A DNA stretch of 64,000 bases from Porites lobata (lineage: Eukaryota; Cnidaria; Anthozoa; Scleractinia; Poritidae). Shown here piece by piece: positions 26,801-41,800 of this stretch (the first letter of the stretch is position 1; every line of letters begins with the position of its first letter). The translations under genes were made by a program, and so were the position numbers. A model generated the notes under the pieces. The model saw nothing but the letters and a program-made list of their open reading frames with translations, ran no database searches and was not told where the DNA came from. Location: NCBI GenBank assembly GCA_942486035.1, contig CALNXK010000149.1:1354501-1418500 (forward strand). The letters are read 5' to 3'.

Positions 26801-29800
26801 GGCTCGGCCGGTTTAAATGCAAATGGAATGCGTGGTTAGACTGAAAATTTTACAGAACAAACAGACGGCCTTCTGAGGTATTCCACTTTTACCGTTTCTA
26901 TGGGTTGGAACAGAAATTCCTGTTCCATTTGCGCAATTCTGTTTTTCCTAACCTTGTTCACAGGCAGTCACAGTTTTTCTCTTCATTTCTAATTGGCATC
27001 TGCCTCTCTGATGCTAGAATGCTGAGGGGATTTTCACATAAAACTTCTTGTCGTTTGCTGGCAAAAACATTAAAAGCAAGAATTTTGTAATGGCAGATCA
27101 ATTATTTTCGCTTTTGGATAATGTTTCAATTTCTTCGTCAGCAGTGCTGCAACATCCGTTTTGTTGGATTTTTGGTTCATGCAAGAAATGAGATTGCAAA
27201 CGAGGCTCTATGGCTGGCCATGGAAAGGCTTTCCATTTAACCTGGAATGTTTCCGGAATTTCCAACTGGAAATTTTGTCTAAGTGGAAGGCGCCCCAGGT
27301 GTTCGATTTCTTACAGTGATCAAATGGGACTGTTGTAATATCCCACAGACTTTCCAACCACTCAAAATGTCGCTGTAATGGTCAGCTCAGTGAAACTAGC
27401 AGAATACGATGATTTAGATCCATCTGAGGCAATTTTGCAAAGTTTTGACCTCTTCTTATACAATACCTCATAGGTAGAGCTAAAAACATCAGCTTTTGAA
27501 TCTTTTTACAGTGGAAATTAACTTTGTTAACTGTGCTGATAAAACATAATTTAATTTGTGCCCTGTAATATGTGCATCTGTGATCAGAGAAAAATATAAT
27601 TAATGACATCTTTGTTCTCCCTTTGTTGAAATATTATTATTTTTTGTAATTTATTATTTTCTGAACAATATTTTAGTGATGTCTTTTACATGGAGCCTAA
27701 GACGCATGCTGGACACATGAAAGCTGTCAAAAAGCTAATCTGGGAGGGGACTTCAAAGTGGTCAGCAAAAGTTCTTATCACAGGTAAATTAAACTGGACT
27801 GTTATGGAATGTTATTAAAACTTCCCTAGCTCATGTGGTGGGATTTTCCACTGCCAGTGTTAACTTTGATATAACATAAGTGATAATACAATTAACCAAC
27901 ATTGTAACTATTCCCTGACACTGTACCCTTTTAGTCATCTTCCTAGCACACTTGTTCATGATACAATCATGTGGACAGGAAGGGCTCACTGACAATCACA
28001 CTACATTGCTCTCTTTCATTTTCCTAACCCTTTAAACCCCATTATCAACGTACAAATTCCCAAGACTGTTCTCTGTACATTGCCTGAAAGAATTGGGTGA
28101 GAGAATTTGATAAAAGATCTAAACATTTTCCCTTTGATGATTATTTTAGATCAATTTAGGTTTATGGGAAACTGTCCACCTACCCCTCCCCTAAGCTAAC
28201 ATTAACACTTACTTCTCACTTAGAGCAAAATGTTGGCTTAGGGGAGGGATAGGTGGTCAGTTTCTCAAAAACCTAAATTGATTCATTATTTTACTTCTTC
28301 TCCTAACCTTTTTTCTTGATGGTGTAAGGATATTGTCGGGAGAAAATTGATGTTAGTCACTCTTGGGACTTAGAACGTTTTAGCGGGTAGTAAGGTATCT
28401 TCATCAAAATATTGAAGATTGATAATTTATTTCTTTACTGCTTCATAGTGTTTCTTGAAATAAAGAGATATCATAGTACAGTGTTGACAATAAAATGTTA
28501 TGTCAAGCTTTATTGGGCAAGATCAAATCGAAAAAGAAAATATAAAAAAAATAAAAATTGAAAATATACAAGCATAAAGAATTAAAGCCCAAAAAGGATG
28601 GGCTCAAATGGGACATTCAGACCCATGCAGGGTGCCTACCCTAGGAAAATATAAGGATTTAAAATATATACAAAAAGTAAAATTTAGTTGTAGTAAGAGG
28701 AAAGTCTAATTATAGAAAAATCTAGTTGTACAAAATTGTCGTCTAACTGTAGAAAAATCTAGAAGTATTAAAAAAAAGAAAAAGAAAATATATACATATA
28801 TATATCATATTCAGTTAGTGCCGAGCATTCATGAGAGATTGACCATGAGCAGATTTTGACCATAATTTAGATTTTTCTACAATTAGTCTTTCCTCTTACT
28901 ACAACTAGATAATTAAATATTAATGATAATTTCTTCTTGTGCTCATATCTTGTTCTACCATAGTTGTAAGTGCACAAGGCCTCATTGCCAAGGACAAAAC
29001 AGGTTTGGATTCGTTTTGAATATTTTATTTCTTGATACTGTCCATCAAATATCAAATAAAAATAAGTTTTGCTAATTTTAAATTAAATGAAATCAATGGT
29101 GTAATGTATAATAATTGACTTAAATTTAATGTAACTTATTAAACTGATTTTAAGGTACAAGTGATCCTTATGTGACAGTTCAAATTGGACGATCAAAGAG
29201 AAGGACAAAGACCATTCCACATGAGCTTAATCCAGAATGGAATGAAACATTTGGATTGTAAGTAAAAAAGTTTAGCTTTTCCTATAAGGTAGCTCATTTT
29301 CTAAATGTAATATTATTTTACGTTCCTTTTGACTATCATTTTATTTTTTGACTTGTACAGTGACTGCCACAACTCATCTGACAGAATTAAAGTTCGTGTT
29401 TGGTAAGTTTGAAAATAAACTTTCCAGTAGGGCATATCTTGGATTGTTGTGAGATAAGTACAGGAAACGCAAGGTTGCATTCACAGTTTCAGTTCGATTT
29501 ACACAGCTTTGATCAAAACATTCTCACTTTCGAGAATAGTTTTTTCTAAACCATAAGAAAAGATTTAATTAGAAGTTGAATTTTTCGCTATATTTTCTCT
29601 TTCACGTTTTACATTCAATTCATTTTATTTGCCGGAAATAAAGTAAGCCTTAGAAATTAAAAGGATGTTTGATCAATTCACGCTCGCACATTCTAGTCTT
29701 ATTTTAAACTTTATAGCGGAAGGACATCTGTGAGCAGGGAATAAGTCAGCACAGAATTTGATTGTCAATGAATTTCTGATAAGCAAGCCGTTGTTCACTC

Positions 29801-32800
29801 GTCTTCCTTGTTTAGGGCTGAGTCTTATTCCCGTCAAAGAGAGAGAAAGAGTGTCTGGCGAGGTTTCCAACCAAAGATTTGTGAACTCGTGTCTGGCAAA
29901 CTCTCCAAGTGTTTATATATACGCATATTATATTACTGCACAATAAATGTCACAAAATCTACCTAAGCAGTCCCTTCGGAATTTTTTGTCTTTACGTCAT
30001 CCTAAACATTTCGTACTTGAGGGCGCAAGCAATAGAAACGTCATCATTACCTACCGATTCCTCACGGCCCCAGTTTAAACAAATCAAGATTTTTTCTGGC
30101 ATACTGACTGCATATTTCAACTGTAAGTACTTTCCTTAATATACGCGCGAGTTACTAGAGTGGCAAAATCCCTGCGGGGGCAATAACAGTGAAAATAGTT
30201 GTTGATACAGAAACAGTTTAGCTGGAATATTTTTGTTTGCATTATTGGGAGGTTAGAGAAAGTGATGGTTTGAGAATTAAAGAGAAAGATAAGAAACTGA
30301 GAAACTGAGATATTATTTTATGGTTTCATACTTACAGGGATGAGGATGATGACATTAAAGCCAAGGTGAGATCTAAACTGATCCGAGAGCCTGATGACTT
30401 CCTTGGGCAGACAATCATTGAAGTGCGAACCCTCAGTGGAGAGATGGATGTGTGGTACAATCTAGGTTTGTATCATTACTATTGTCTCAGCTTGTGTTGA
30501 CGTTAGATATTATTGGTTAAACTGTAGAAATGTGTAAGTTCATTTAATGTAACAGTTGTGTTTTTTGTTTTTGCTCTTAAGAGAAGAGAACTGACAGATC
30601 AGCAGTGTCTGGTGCAATACGACTCCGAATAAGCATTGAGATCAAAGGAGAGGAAAAAGTTGTTCCTTATCATACCCAGTATACTTGCCTTCATGAGGTA
30701 ATTATCAGTCGGGTGTTTTTTGTATTGAACCTAATGTAGTACTTTTTACATTTTTTGTTTTGAGTTATCCAATGCAAAGATGTGAGAAATGGAAGTCGTA
30801 ACTAACTGTGTTTTTTTTTTTTTTTACATTTTATGGGTATGGTTTTATATTCACCCTTCTTTCTATCACCCTGTGTGTTTTACTTTACAAAAATTGCATG
30901 GTTTTTATTTGTTAAATCTTATTTTATTCTTTTAAAGATACAACAGTTAACCCTGTAAATAAGCATAAGTTTGAATAACCTTTAAAGGGCGTGGAAAAAA
31001 AACTTGCATTCCAGCGTGTTCTCTGGACAAGTTGCTCTTACATTTTACCTGCCCAGCACCATTGCTTTTATGTTTTAAATAACGAAATAGTTACAAGATG
31101 ACGTGACTGAACCCTTTGCCACAGGGACGTGAGCTTAAAAAGTTACTTGTCGAGTAAGAATGTATTCTTGTCTTGTTCCTTTTTTGAGCCCTCCATTGAC
31201 ATATTAATGTTTTTTTTCGTCAGATTATGACATTACATTCTGTTTGCTTCATTCTACAGAACATTTTCCATTTCTTGTGCGAAAGGAACAACGGACAAGT
31301 TCCTCTCCCTGCTGCTAACACAGTAAGCTGCTGTATACTCTCACCTGTTAGTTGATGTTTCTCTAATGCAGTCCATGCTAAAGATATTAGGTTACTATTC
31401 CTGTCTTTTGATTTGCTTACATTTGTTGCAGAGAGAAGATCCTTGGAAAATATTCTTCCCAGAACCTGCTCTTGAGATAGTGAATGAGTTTGCCATTCGA
31501 TATGGGATTGAAAGTATTTACCAAGCAATGACGTGAGTAAAAATTCTTTTTTATGTTGAGTGGTTAATAAGTATCTGCAGTGAATCCTCGACATAACAAA
31601 GGGCCAAGGGCCTGAAAAAGGGTTCTTTGCCATATATTTTACTATTACTGGGGTGAAAAACTGATTTTTCTAATATATAAGGACTTTGTCATATAGAGTT
31701 TCATTATATCGAGCGTCCACCGTACATGTAAATACTGATTGTGGATTAAAAGCAGAACGAGACAGTAGACTAAATTGATTTGTTTCTTGCAATATATATT
31801 TTTTGTTTTTAGACATCTGTCCTGTCTCACAACGTGCTACATGTGTCCTGGTGTCCCCGCAGTCATCAGCAGTTTACTTGCAAACATCAATGCTTTCTTC
31901 TCTCACACGACGGCAAACTCTGCCACATCTGCATCACATCGATTCACTTCCACAAACTTTGGGGTAAGTATATAAAGGACAAGTGTTAAATATAACGAAA
32001 GTGTGCTGATGCTGATGATAGGTAGACCACACAGTTAACACGGAATAAAATCATTTTTTTCCTTTTTCAGAGTGAAAAGTTTGTTAAGATTGTGGATCAT
32101 CTTTACAACACATTAAGGATTGACATTGCAAATTATAGGGTGAGTTTATGTTGTAGAAGTTTTTATAGACTAGACTGTAACCCTGTTAATGCAAACACTG
32201 TTGGGCCATAAAATAGTTTTCATTATAACGAGATGGTTGTATCAACAGGATCTTCAAATTGATAAAATGACCAGTGTTTCGTACATTTGGGTCGAAAGAT
32301 TGTGGTCCTGATATCAAGGTTGTTGTATTAACAGGGTGGTCGTGACACGGGGTTCCACCGTACATATATACCTGTGTGGGTATACTTTTGTCCCACTGAC
32401 TTCTGCATCATGTGATCTATTTATAGACAAATTTTCCAGCATCAAGTCCTGATAAGCTTGACGACCTCAAGTCCTCTGTTGATCTTTTGACAAGCGTCAC
32501 ATTTTTCCGAATGAAGGTACAGCTACAATTTTAGTTACATAATGATAGGATAAAAATAAATTATTTCTCAACAGAGCAGTGAGTGACCTGCACTTGTGAC
32601 CTATCACCTGTAACCTATGTTTTGTACTTGCCATCACATCGACCTCAATTTTCATCTGTACGGCCTAACAGCGTGTAATTTCATACCAATACAATTGAAA
32701 ATGCACCTCTCCTCTCAGTGGTTGTTTAATAAAACTGAAAAACCTTTCATCTACTGGAACAGACAACAACAAGTGACTTAGGCAGTTTCACCTTAAGCTA

Positions 32801-35800
32801 CAACTCCATTTCGGATGGTGATTAGGGCGAGGAGACAATTTTAGTGTTGTTTATTTACCATACCACGGTGACCTGTACTCTAACCTGCAATAGTGCCTGC
32901 CGTCAATGTCATAAAATATGGAAATTGTACTCATTTCATATCAATGTTCATTATCACCATTTTCAGGTTCTCAGTCAAAGACCCACTAGGACAGCAGAGA
33001 TTGTGCGTGAATGTGTTAAGGTAAGAAAGTGCTGTCGTGACTTGATTGTGAGAAATTCAAGGGAAGGAAACGTAAGACATAGTGTAGTGTTTATGCATGT
33101 TCTGGCCCTGCGTGTAACATGACTATAACGGCTGTGAAATCAGCTCTTAGATTCTGTGAATATCTAAAATGTTGGCCCAAGAATAACGCTTGGAGCTTGT
33201 TATTCTTTTTGTTAATACACACTGTATATGATCTAATAGAACGCCTCTAATAAACGCCTGTTGTCTAATAAAGCCCCTGCTGTTACGCTTTTAAATTTTT
33301 ATTAGAAGCCCTCTCTAATAAATGTCCCCTGTCTAATAGACACTCGGAATGACAATTGGAATGACATGACAATTGCCCCACAATACTAGGAAAAATCGAA
33401 ATAAAGCAAAGTCTTTAAGTTTTAGATTATTCAGTTTCTTGCTTGATTAATTAGCGGTTTTGCATGCATCTTGTTCAGTGTTAAGTTGAAAGTAAGTATT
33501 CTGACTTTGATGTTGGGCTTTTAAGAAAAAATAATACTAAAGGATCTCTAAACGGCCTAGACTATCAATGGATCTACTGGATAGTCTGCTATTTGTAGAC
33601 TGTGGTGTTGTATTTGTCAAAAGCTTATTAGTGTTGTGGAGTTTGGTAACAGTTATGAGTACAACCGCCTTCCTTTTAAACACCTATCTATTTGACGCCC
33701 CCACTTGAGCTCCTAACTTAGACACTCTGGGCGTCTATTAGATCATTTAAGTTAGGTTTTTGAAATTAAATTAGTTGTTACCATATCTTTTTTTCTTTAT
33801 TTTGCATTGTAGAACTGCATGAAAGGAAGTTATGCTTATGTTTATGCCAACTGTGCTGAACTTTATGACCGGGAGCTGGCTTCAGAGAGCTCTTCTTTGG
33901 ATCCAAATTTACCGCAGGCTGGTCCAAAAAGCCTCGACTTCTGGCCAAAGTTAATTTCGCTGGTTGTCTCTGTGATTGAAGAGGACAAAGTTGTCTACAC
34001 TCATGTCTTGAACCAGTATGTACCAATTATAATCGTTTTTATTTATTACCTTTTTGATTTCCATGAATTTGTAATATTCTTGATACTCTAAGAAAGTAAA
34101 GCCGACTCCTCAGTGATAACTAGAACCTTCTAGGGATTCGAAGAAAATTCGAGGTATTGGGTCATGGGAGTTCGAGTTATAGAGAGTTCGAAGCAAATAA
34201 TTAATCGAAATAAGGAAATGGATGAGGAGGGAATGCAAATATCTTGTACACTTTACATCAAGGGCAGCGAGAGATATAGATTGATTTTTTGAAAAAGAAA
34301 CTTGAGTAATGTACAGGGGTGGACACTAAATTTCAACCGGAGTAAGAAAAATGAAAGACAAACAATTGACACGGTTAGCACTGTTTTTTTTTCGACTCGT
34401 CACGCTGTAAAAACATGGTTCGAATTATTAAGGGTAAAATCATATAGAATGATCCGAGGGAAATATGAAGTTATGGAGGGTTCGAGTCACTGATGGTAAA
34501 AGTACAGTAAATGTACGAAGGAAATCTAGGGGAAATCGACTTTGGTTCGAGTTAGTGACGGTTCGAGTTATTGGGAGTCAACTGTATTGCGAAATAAGTT
34601 TTTCTTTTAAAAGTCGAGTTTTAATTTAGAATTCCTTTCACAAACACACGTCACAGCTTAAAATAGTCATTTCTTGTTTAATCTAAGGGAATAGTCGGTT
34701 TGCAGACAAGGTTAAGATTCTGTAGTGTTTATTCTGTGACCTTATTCCCCGGGCCTTGCTATCTTTTTTCAATTCATGCATTTGCTTCCAGGTTTCCAAC
34801 GGAGCTGAATGTTGGTGAAGTCAGTGCTCAGGTGTTCTGGAACTTGTTCTCTGCTGATTTACAGGATATGTTGAAAGGTATGTAATAACAATACTCACTG
34901 TTTTCAAACACCAAACGAAACACCCTTTGCTTTAAGAGCTTTGGAACCCCAGAACATTGTGACGAGTGATTAAAGACCAAGAAGGAAGATACGATGTTTT
35001 GTTACTACTTATTCATAATTAGAACAAAATTTAAATTTTTAAACTATTTAAAAATTAAAACAAAAGGTCGTCGGGAAGTTTTCTTTTTTACTAGACATGT
35101 CAAAAAAAAAATAAAAAAAACATTCAAGAGTAAGAAAGCAATGATACTCACTGTCCTGTTATATAGTCCTTTAATGCATAAATCGGACATGTTGATCAGT
35201 AGCCATTCAGATTAGAGAATTTTGTTACAGTTTATAATTAGTGCACTTTAATATTGATTCGGAAGAATTATATGTTAATGCCAGTGAACATTAGACAAAA
35301 CGTCTACTCTAATTGTAGCCTCTGACTTTTAGGCTACTTTTGGGAAGGCATAACATATTTTTTCATATTGGGATCCCACTATCTGTTGTTAATTTTCAAC
35401 CCTTTTTTTTTTCAGAGCACAGCCTAAGGCAGCAGTCTCGCTGGAGTAGTGCTGATTACATGAATCTTCACTTCAAGGTGAACATGTACTTTGAACAATA
35501 AAATACTTACTCAGCATTTTTACTGTGTTATTTCTGAAACATCCCTCTCAAATCCAGTGCGTTTTCTTGTTATGTAAGAAAGTTTAAAACGTTTGAGTTT
35601 TACCCTTTGATTCAGCCTTGCCTTTATGAGTTAAGAAAGTTCTGATCTCCTTTTTTGTGGTGGATAATTTCTGAAGTGCTAAGGGATAAGTAGATGACAA
35701 CAGCTCATTATTGAAGTTTTTTTTTTCTTTTTAAACTCCCTTACCGACTCCGTGGCTTGTTTGTTGTAGGTCAAGTGGTTTTATAATGAGTATGCCAGTC

Positions 35801-38800
35801 AGTGTGCAGAAAACAGAGGAAAAGTTCCAGATTATGCCAGGTAATGACTTAAATGTGAGACTGCATGGACAACAGTCGTTCCAGTCTGAAGGTTTGTTGG
35901 TTTGACACAGGTCCAGAAAAACTAGCGAAGTAAACTTGCCTTTGCGTGTCTGCTGCCCACAAGTTAGAGGCTCAACTTGCATTATGTTCTCATGTGTTCC
36001 ATTGAATTGAGTAGGGATCTTGATTACGATTGCGACTTTAGAAGCTAGTTATACGCCTTTAACAATAACTCTTCCTGTTATTTAATACTGACTAGCACAT
36101 AAAAACCATTAGGTATAAGATTTGTGTGGTAACTGCTCATTTGAGGCACACGAATTTGGTTTGAAAACTTGTAGTCTCGTACTAAATATTTTATTCATCG
36201 CAGTTACTCGTGGAACTTTCTTAAGGTTCGTATTATTGATGTTTGTACGATAAATTGGCCCCCTACTCAAATGCTAAGAAGGTTTAATTACTAGCCGTTT
36301 CGTCAGACACTGTGTTTTTAAACCAGTACAGTCATTACAGTTACACTATTACGTCTGTTCATATGTAACTTTTTTTAAAGAGAGTTTATTCAGTTTTCTT
36401 ACACTGCTATTTTTCCTTTGTAGTTGGTTTGAGCCTTTTGTTTCTCAGTGGTTAACTGAGAATGTCAAAGTTTCAACCGAATTTATGATTGGAGCACTAG
36501 ATCGAGACAAGAGGGATAGTGTGAGTGCTTGTTGTCTTGTTTCTTACATACATTACTGAATCACTGTTGATAGCTATTCTGACTCATCTGATCTGTCATG
36601 GTCTTGTTTACAGTTTCCTCCCAGCTCACCTCACACTTTGTTCTCAAACTCAGTGGTGGATATCTTCTGTTCATTAAACCAGGTGAATGATTGGAAGTTA
36701 AAAAAATAATGATTTTACTCTGCTTGTGAGTGTAAGCTCGAACTTTCAAAGAGTGTTTAAAAGGCCCGGTTTATATAGAGACGTTTTTTCGTGTACTAAA
36801 GAGGGTCACCCACTTAGCCGACTCAACCTTAGTGAGTGTTTATATGAAAACAAGTTGACTCGTTTTTCCGAGCCAACTGCAGACAACAGCGTTCGCGCAT
36901 GCTCTGATTGTTTCGCGTTGACCGAGTTGACCCGGCTAAGAGGGTGACTCTACCAATGAAAAAACCGGGTCACCCCTCCAACAGAGCATATTTTCTATAT
37001 CTCATGTAGACAATTCGTCACGTTTTATAAGGAAATGTATGAAAGGTTGGCTCGGCGCCCAGGGTAGCTTGGGTAGGCGGGTGGACAACCCTTTTTAGTT
37101 GGCCAACTTGAATCTGTACCACGTGACCAAGTTTCCCTTAACCTGTCGTTTACGTTTCATTACTTCTACAAAAAAAGTTAGTAGTTTCACGCCAATTTTA
37201 TCCTTAAGAATTGTTTGAAGCTGTTTTTTCTACATATTTTCTATTTTGAATTCTCCACTTGAATCAATTCCTTTCAATTTCTTTTCGTTTTTCCTTAGAT
37301 GTAATGGTAATTAAAATAAAACTATGATATAAATAAGAATTGTTACTTGAAATATTTTCCCTCCTTTCCTTTCATTATATTTTTTCTTTTAACTGGGCCG
37401 CCTAGATTAGCAATTGCTATTTTGCAAGCCAGTCTACTGTAATACTATTTTTAATAAATAAAGTTGAAGTTGAAGTTGAATCTGACGTTTGCCCGTAAAC
37501 GTGACTCGTCACATTTACGGCAAACGGCAAATGTCACTTTGTAAAACGTGACCAACAAGTTTTGCTTTCATTTGCCGTGTATTATTCAGTGTATATACAC
37601 AAAAATAAGTAGTTTCACAGTTGTCATCAGCTCATTTCCTAATTTGAGAAATTGTCTTCTTGAAACTCACTTTTACTGTTTACCGTAAACGTGATTCTTA
37701 ATCTCTCATTCATTAACTGCGTAAAACCATAAATTATTTTTGTTACTTCTATTACTTTTTATTTTTGACGTAATTTTCTAAATTTTGTTTTGTTTTGGCA
37801 GAGCTTTGAGATTGTGCGGAAACTGGACTGTCCAGACCCGGAAATACAGACTCGTTACATCATCAAATTTACTATTGTAAGTAATGAGTGTTTAGATGTC
37901 TTCTGTTTCTTGTTTTTGCTCTGCTCTGTTTGCTTGCTTTTGTGTTTGTTTTTTTCCTTAACGCCACATTCTGGTCAGAACCATCGTATTTAGTTCTTAA
38001 GTCTAGTGACAGTGTGCGGGCATGAAAAGTACTGGAAAAAGAAGGTTATTCTTTGTTCGTTGCAGACTGTACAGAATGTCTTGCTTCAATATGCTGATAA
38101 AATTGTCAAAGAATTCAGTGCTTGGTGTGACCAGAGAGAAACAGCTTGTATTTTGATGAACAACATTCAGCAGCTCCGCGTTCAGCTGGAAAAACTCTAT
38201 GAAACAATGGGTGGAGGGGAGAAGGTAATGGATGTGCAAATGAAAAGTGTTCTTCTGTTGAGTTATAGCAACAGTGATTAGGTGTTCCATCCTTTCCACA
38301 GCTATTCATACCCGTAACTGCTTTCATCATCTTGCTTAACTTATAGCTGTCTCCTGAATGCAGTGAAGTATTTAAAGAGCTACAAGTGAAACTTAATCTC
38401 ACGCTTGATGAGTTGTGCGTGATGTTTGCTCGAAGGTGCGTGGTAATGACCATGTGATCTATTGTATGTCTTGAGCTTGTAGTGCATGAAAATATGCCTC
38501 AGAAAAATGAAAAGAAGAAATGGCAAGCATGCTTCTCAGTCAGTCGCTCGACATTTTAGGCAACCGTATTCTCAGTTGGTTTATGTTAATGGATTTTTTT
38601 TAAACCGAAAACATTTTATGATGCAATGTGGGACACTTTTTTTTCGTCTGTTCTTGCAGCCTTGATTTGTCAATTCAAGAAAGTGTAAAAGGCGTTGGAA
38701 ACTCGCTGTTCAAGTAAGATGAAAAATATGACAATTTTTCCTATTTTTTTCTCTTACAGTAAAACCCACAAAAAAGGAAGTGATTTAAGAACCTACAGGT

Positions 38801-41800
38801 TGAAATTTGGCATTTAAATACCCCAAAATATAAGAACCTGTTCGGCCTGGCAAACAAAAATAGGCTCTTATACTAAAAAAACACTGCAATTTTGATGGCA
38901 AAATTCTGGATTTTAATTGTGTGAGAAACTTTTGACAAAAGTTTTTGTGTTTATGTTTCCTATGATTTACATTTTCTCTAGAAATGTCTTTTCCAGAAAC
39001 CATTATGTATTAGTAATACAATTTTTTTTTCTGCCGATGGTTACACTACGACAACCTCTGAAAATAAGAACCTATTAAGAACCCCATCAGCCTGAATTGT
39101 GAAAAACTACCCTGTTCAGCCTGATCTCGAAAATTCTAGGTTCTTGTATGCGGGTTTTCTCTGTATGCTACTGTAGGAGGAGTTTTCTGCATCTGAAGGC
39201 AGTTCGTTGTATATCCATTTTCCAGATCCATATAGTATGCAAGGCTTTATTAGTTCTAATGTTTCAAAAAAAAGGAAAAACAATTTTTTTTATTGAAACT
39301 AAAAGCAGAATTCACCGTCTATCGTGTCATTTTCGCTCGAATTTGTGGGTTATGGAGCATTTTCGCAAAGTACATCGGTTTTTATTAAATGTGAAAACAG
39401 TCATTAAAGATATTTTTTTCATGCGTTACCTAAAAGTTTTTGTAATTAAAAACGGTGATGATTTTATCAATAGTCGATGCGCCTTACTTTTGGAATGCGT
39501 GACGAGACGGTTTCTTCAGGCTTCGTTTAGTTTAATTTCGTGTTATTTTTGAATTATTTATCAGGATCAAAAGTACTGGTAACTTTAATCCTGCTTTGCC
39601 AAGTAGCAAAACCATCATCGAGGAAGAGTCAGGAAGTATTATCCATCCATTAATGTTACTTCTTGAAGGAAGGTGAGATAGCTTAGAGGATATATTGCCA
39701 AGTGTACTCTACTATAACGCAACCGTTGTCACGCCACCCTCCTCTCTACAAAGGGCTTAGCTGATTAGTCGAAAACAACTTTGTTTTTGAGTGCATAGTT
39801 TCTGTAATTTGAAAAACTGGTCAGGTTTTTCTTGTCGTAGGTGCCCTAAACAGTTAGGTAGTATATCATCATGGGCTTGACGCTTGGATAGAACAGCAAA
39901 GTACGAACAAGCCTGCGAGCACGCTCTCCATTTGAGGAATATCGTGAAAAGTAGACGCGCCAGAGGCACGCGAGAGGAGACGCGAAAGCGGAGGGCGGGG
40001 GAGTGGCTCTCAGACTGCCGAGAACTGCTTTTAAACAAAAAATTAGAGATCGCTTCTTTCGAATTTTCGACGCCGAAGAAAGTTATGTCCCTCGCGGCTT
40101 CGCCGCTCTCTCGCGCGTTCTCTCGCGATTCGCTTCACTCGCCCAAATAGGAAAGCTTGCTCGCAGGCTAAGTACGAACCTCTGGTAGTCAGTATAGAAC
40201 CAGAGGGAACGCGAACTTTTCAGAACCAGGAGTAAGCAACTGGAAAGCGATTACTTCATGAAGCAACTTTGCGAGATTTTTTTTATATTGGTCGCGTGGG
40301 ACTGGGTCTGTGTTGTGTCGAATTGCACTATGGGACTATTGGGACGCTGTAACTTCTTTTATTGGCTGTTGCGAGGTCGCGCCGGAAACTGAGTCAAACT
40401 TCGTTCCTCAAAACTGTGCAATTGAACAAAACACGACCAAGTCACAAAGGGAACCTAAATATGGCTAGTATGCATGACAGAATGTACAAAAGAGATTGGG
40501 AAAATAAAGGAGATTGAAGAGCGGATTTGCCTTTCCTTGCCTCCTCTTTTCATATGCCTGCCACCTGCTTTTGATACTAACATACAATGTTTTCCAACAG
40601 CTTAGAACTTTTCTACAAAGCTTGTGAAAAGACTGTTCTGAAGAGACTTCTGAAGGTAAAAGATTTGGTCACTATACTGGTTACTATCTTTTAAAGGATC
40701 ACCGAAGTACATACAATTATCATATTGTTATGCTTCTTCCTTTTGTTTTCATTAACTAAATATTCCTTTATAACGGAAATAGTCATATAAGGATTTGTGT
40801 AGGGTATCAAAGTGAATGCATATTTAATCGAAATCAGTTAAATTTTGTGAGCTTGTTTTTCGGCGTTACCTCATCTGTACCGAATTGCGTTATCGACTTG
40901 TATCTTAACAGGAGCTATGGAAGATAGTCCTCCGGAATATCGACAAGATCATCGTTCTTCCACCACTTTTAGATATCAAGGTAAAAAAGGCCTTAACAGA
41001 CTGTTTTCATTTTTTAGATACAGTAGTAGTGTATGAAGGAAAGTTTTTTTTGTTACAATAAGTGTGATTTCAGCGCTTGTAATCGATGTTACCTTCCTCC
41101 CGCCGACCCCCACGTTACCCACCATCACTCTTTATCCCTTACATTTTTGTGTAATCGCTTTCGAGTGATTCCCTTGCATTTGAAAATAACATTGTACGGT
41201 GCAGAATATGAACTCAAACAATAGCCCCTATGCATGATTACGTCAGACGAGTAAATTTCACCAACAAGCCTCGTTTGTGAACAAAATTTTTTGCATTTGC
41301 ACTTTTTGTGCGTGGGTGTTCTTTTCAACTCTACCTGCCTTGGGAATTCATTTCTGTGAAACTTCGCTTATTTTTAATTTCAAAACGAGGCTTGGTGGTG
41401 AAATTTGCTTGTGTGACGTAAACATGCATAAGGGCTATTGCGACTAAGCTCCTTTTGGATGTTGTCACGCAATGTCTCGCTTATGACGTCTTTGCTCAGC
41501 AAACTTTAAATTTTTTACGTTTAGGAATTGGCGGGAATAGCAAGCCAATCGGATTCAAGAAATATGAGTCATAAGCAGTGTGCAGTGATGGAAACCACCC
41601 TCGGTACTATTAAGGTATGATGGGAAATAATATAGTACCTCAAGATACAAGAAAGGAGTCGTACTTTGATCTGCAAACAGGCTTACTCAAACACAAATTG
41701 AATACAAAAGAACTAGGGTTGTTTAGTAATCAAATATGTGTGTGAAAATTATGTTATCTTCCTAGAGAGGTCACAACTAAAGCATGGATAAACAATGTCG

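Noticed and set aside
38006..38453. Overlapping minus-strand frames across UNC13 exons 36-37
   Set aside because: Shadows of well-supported exons on the opposite strand.
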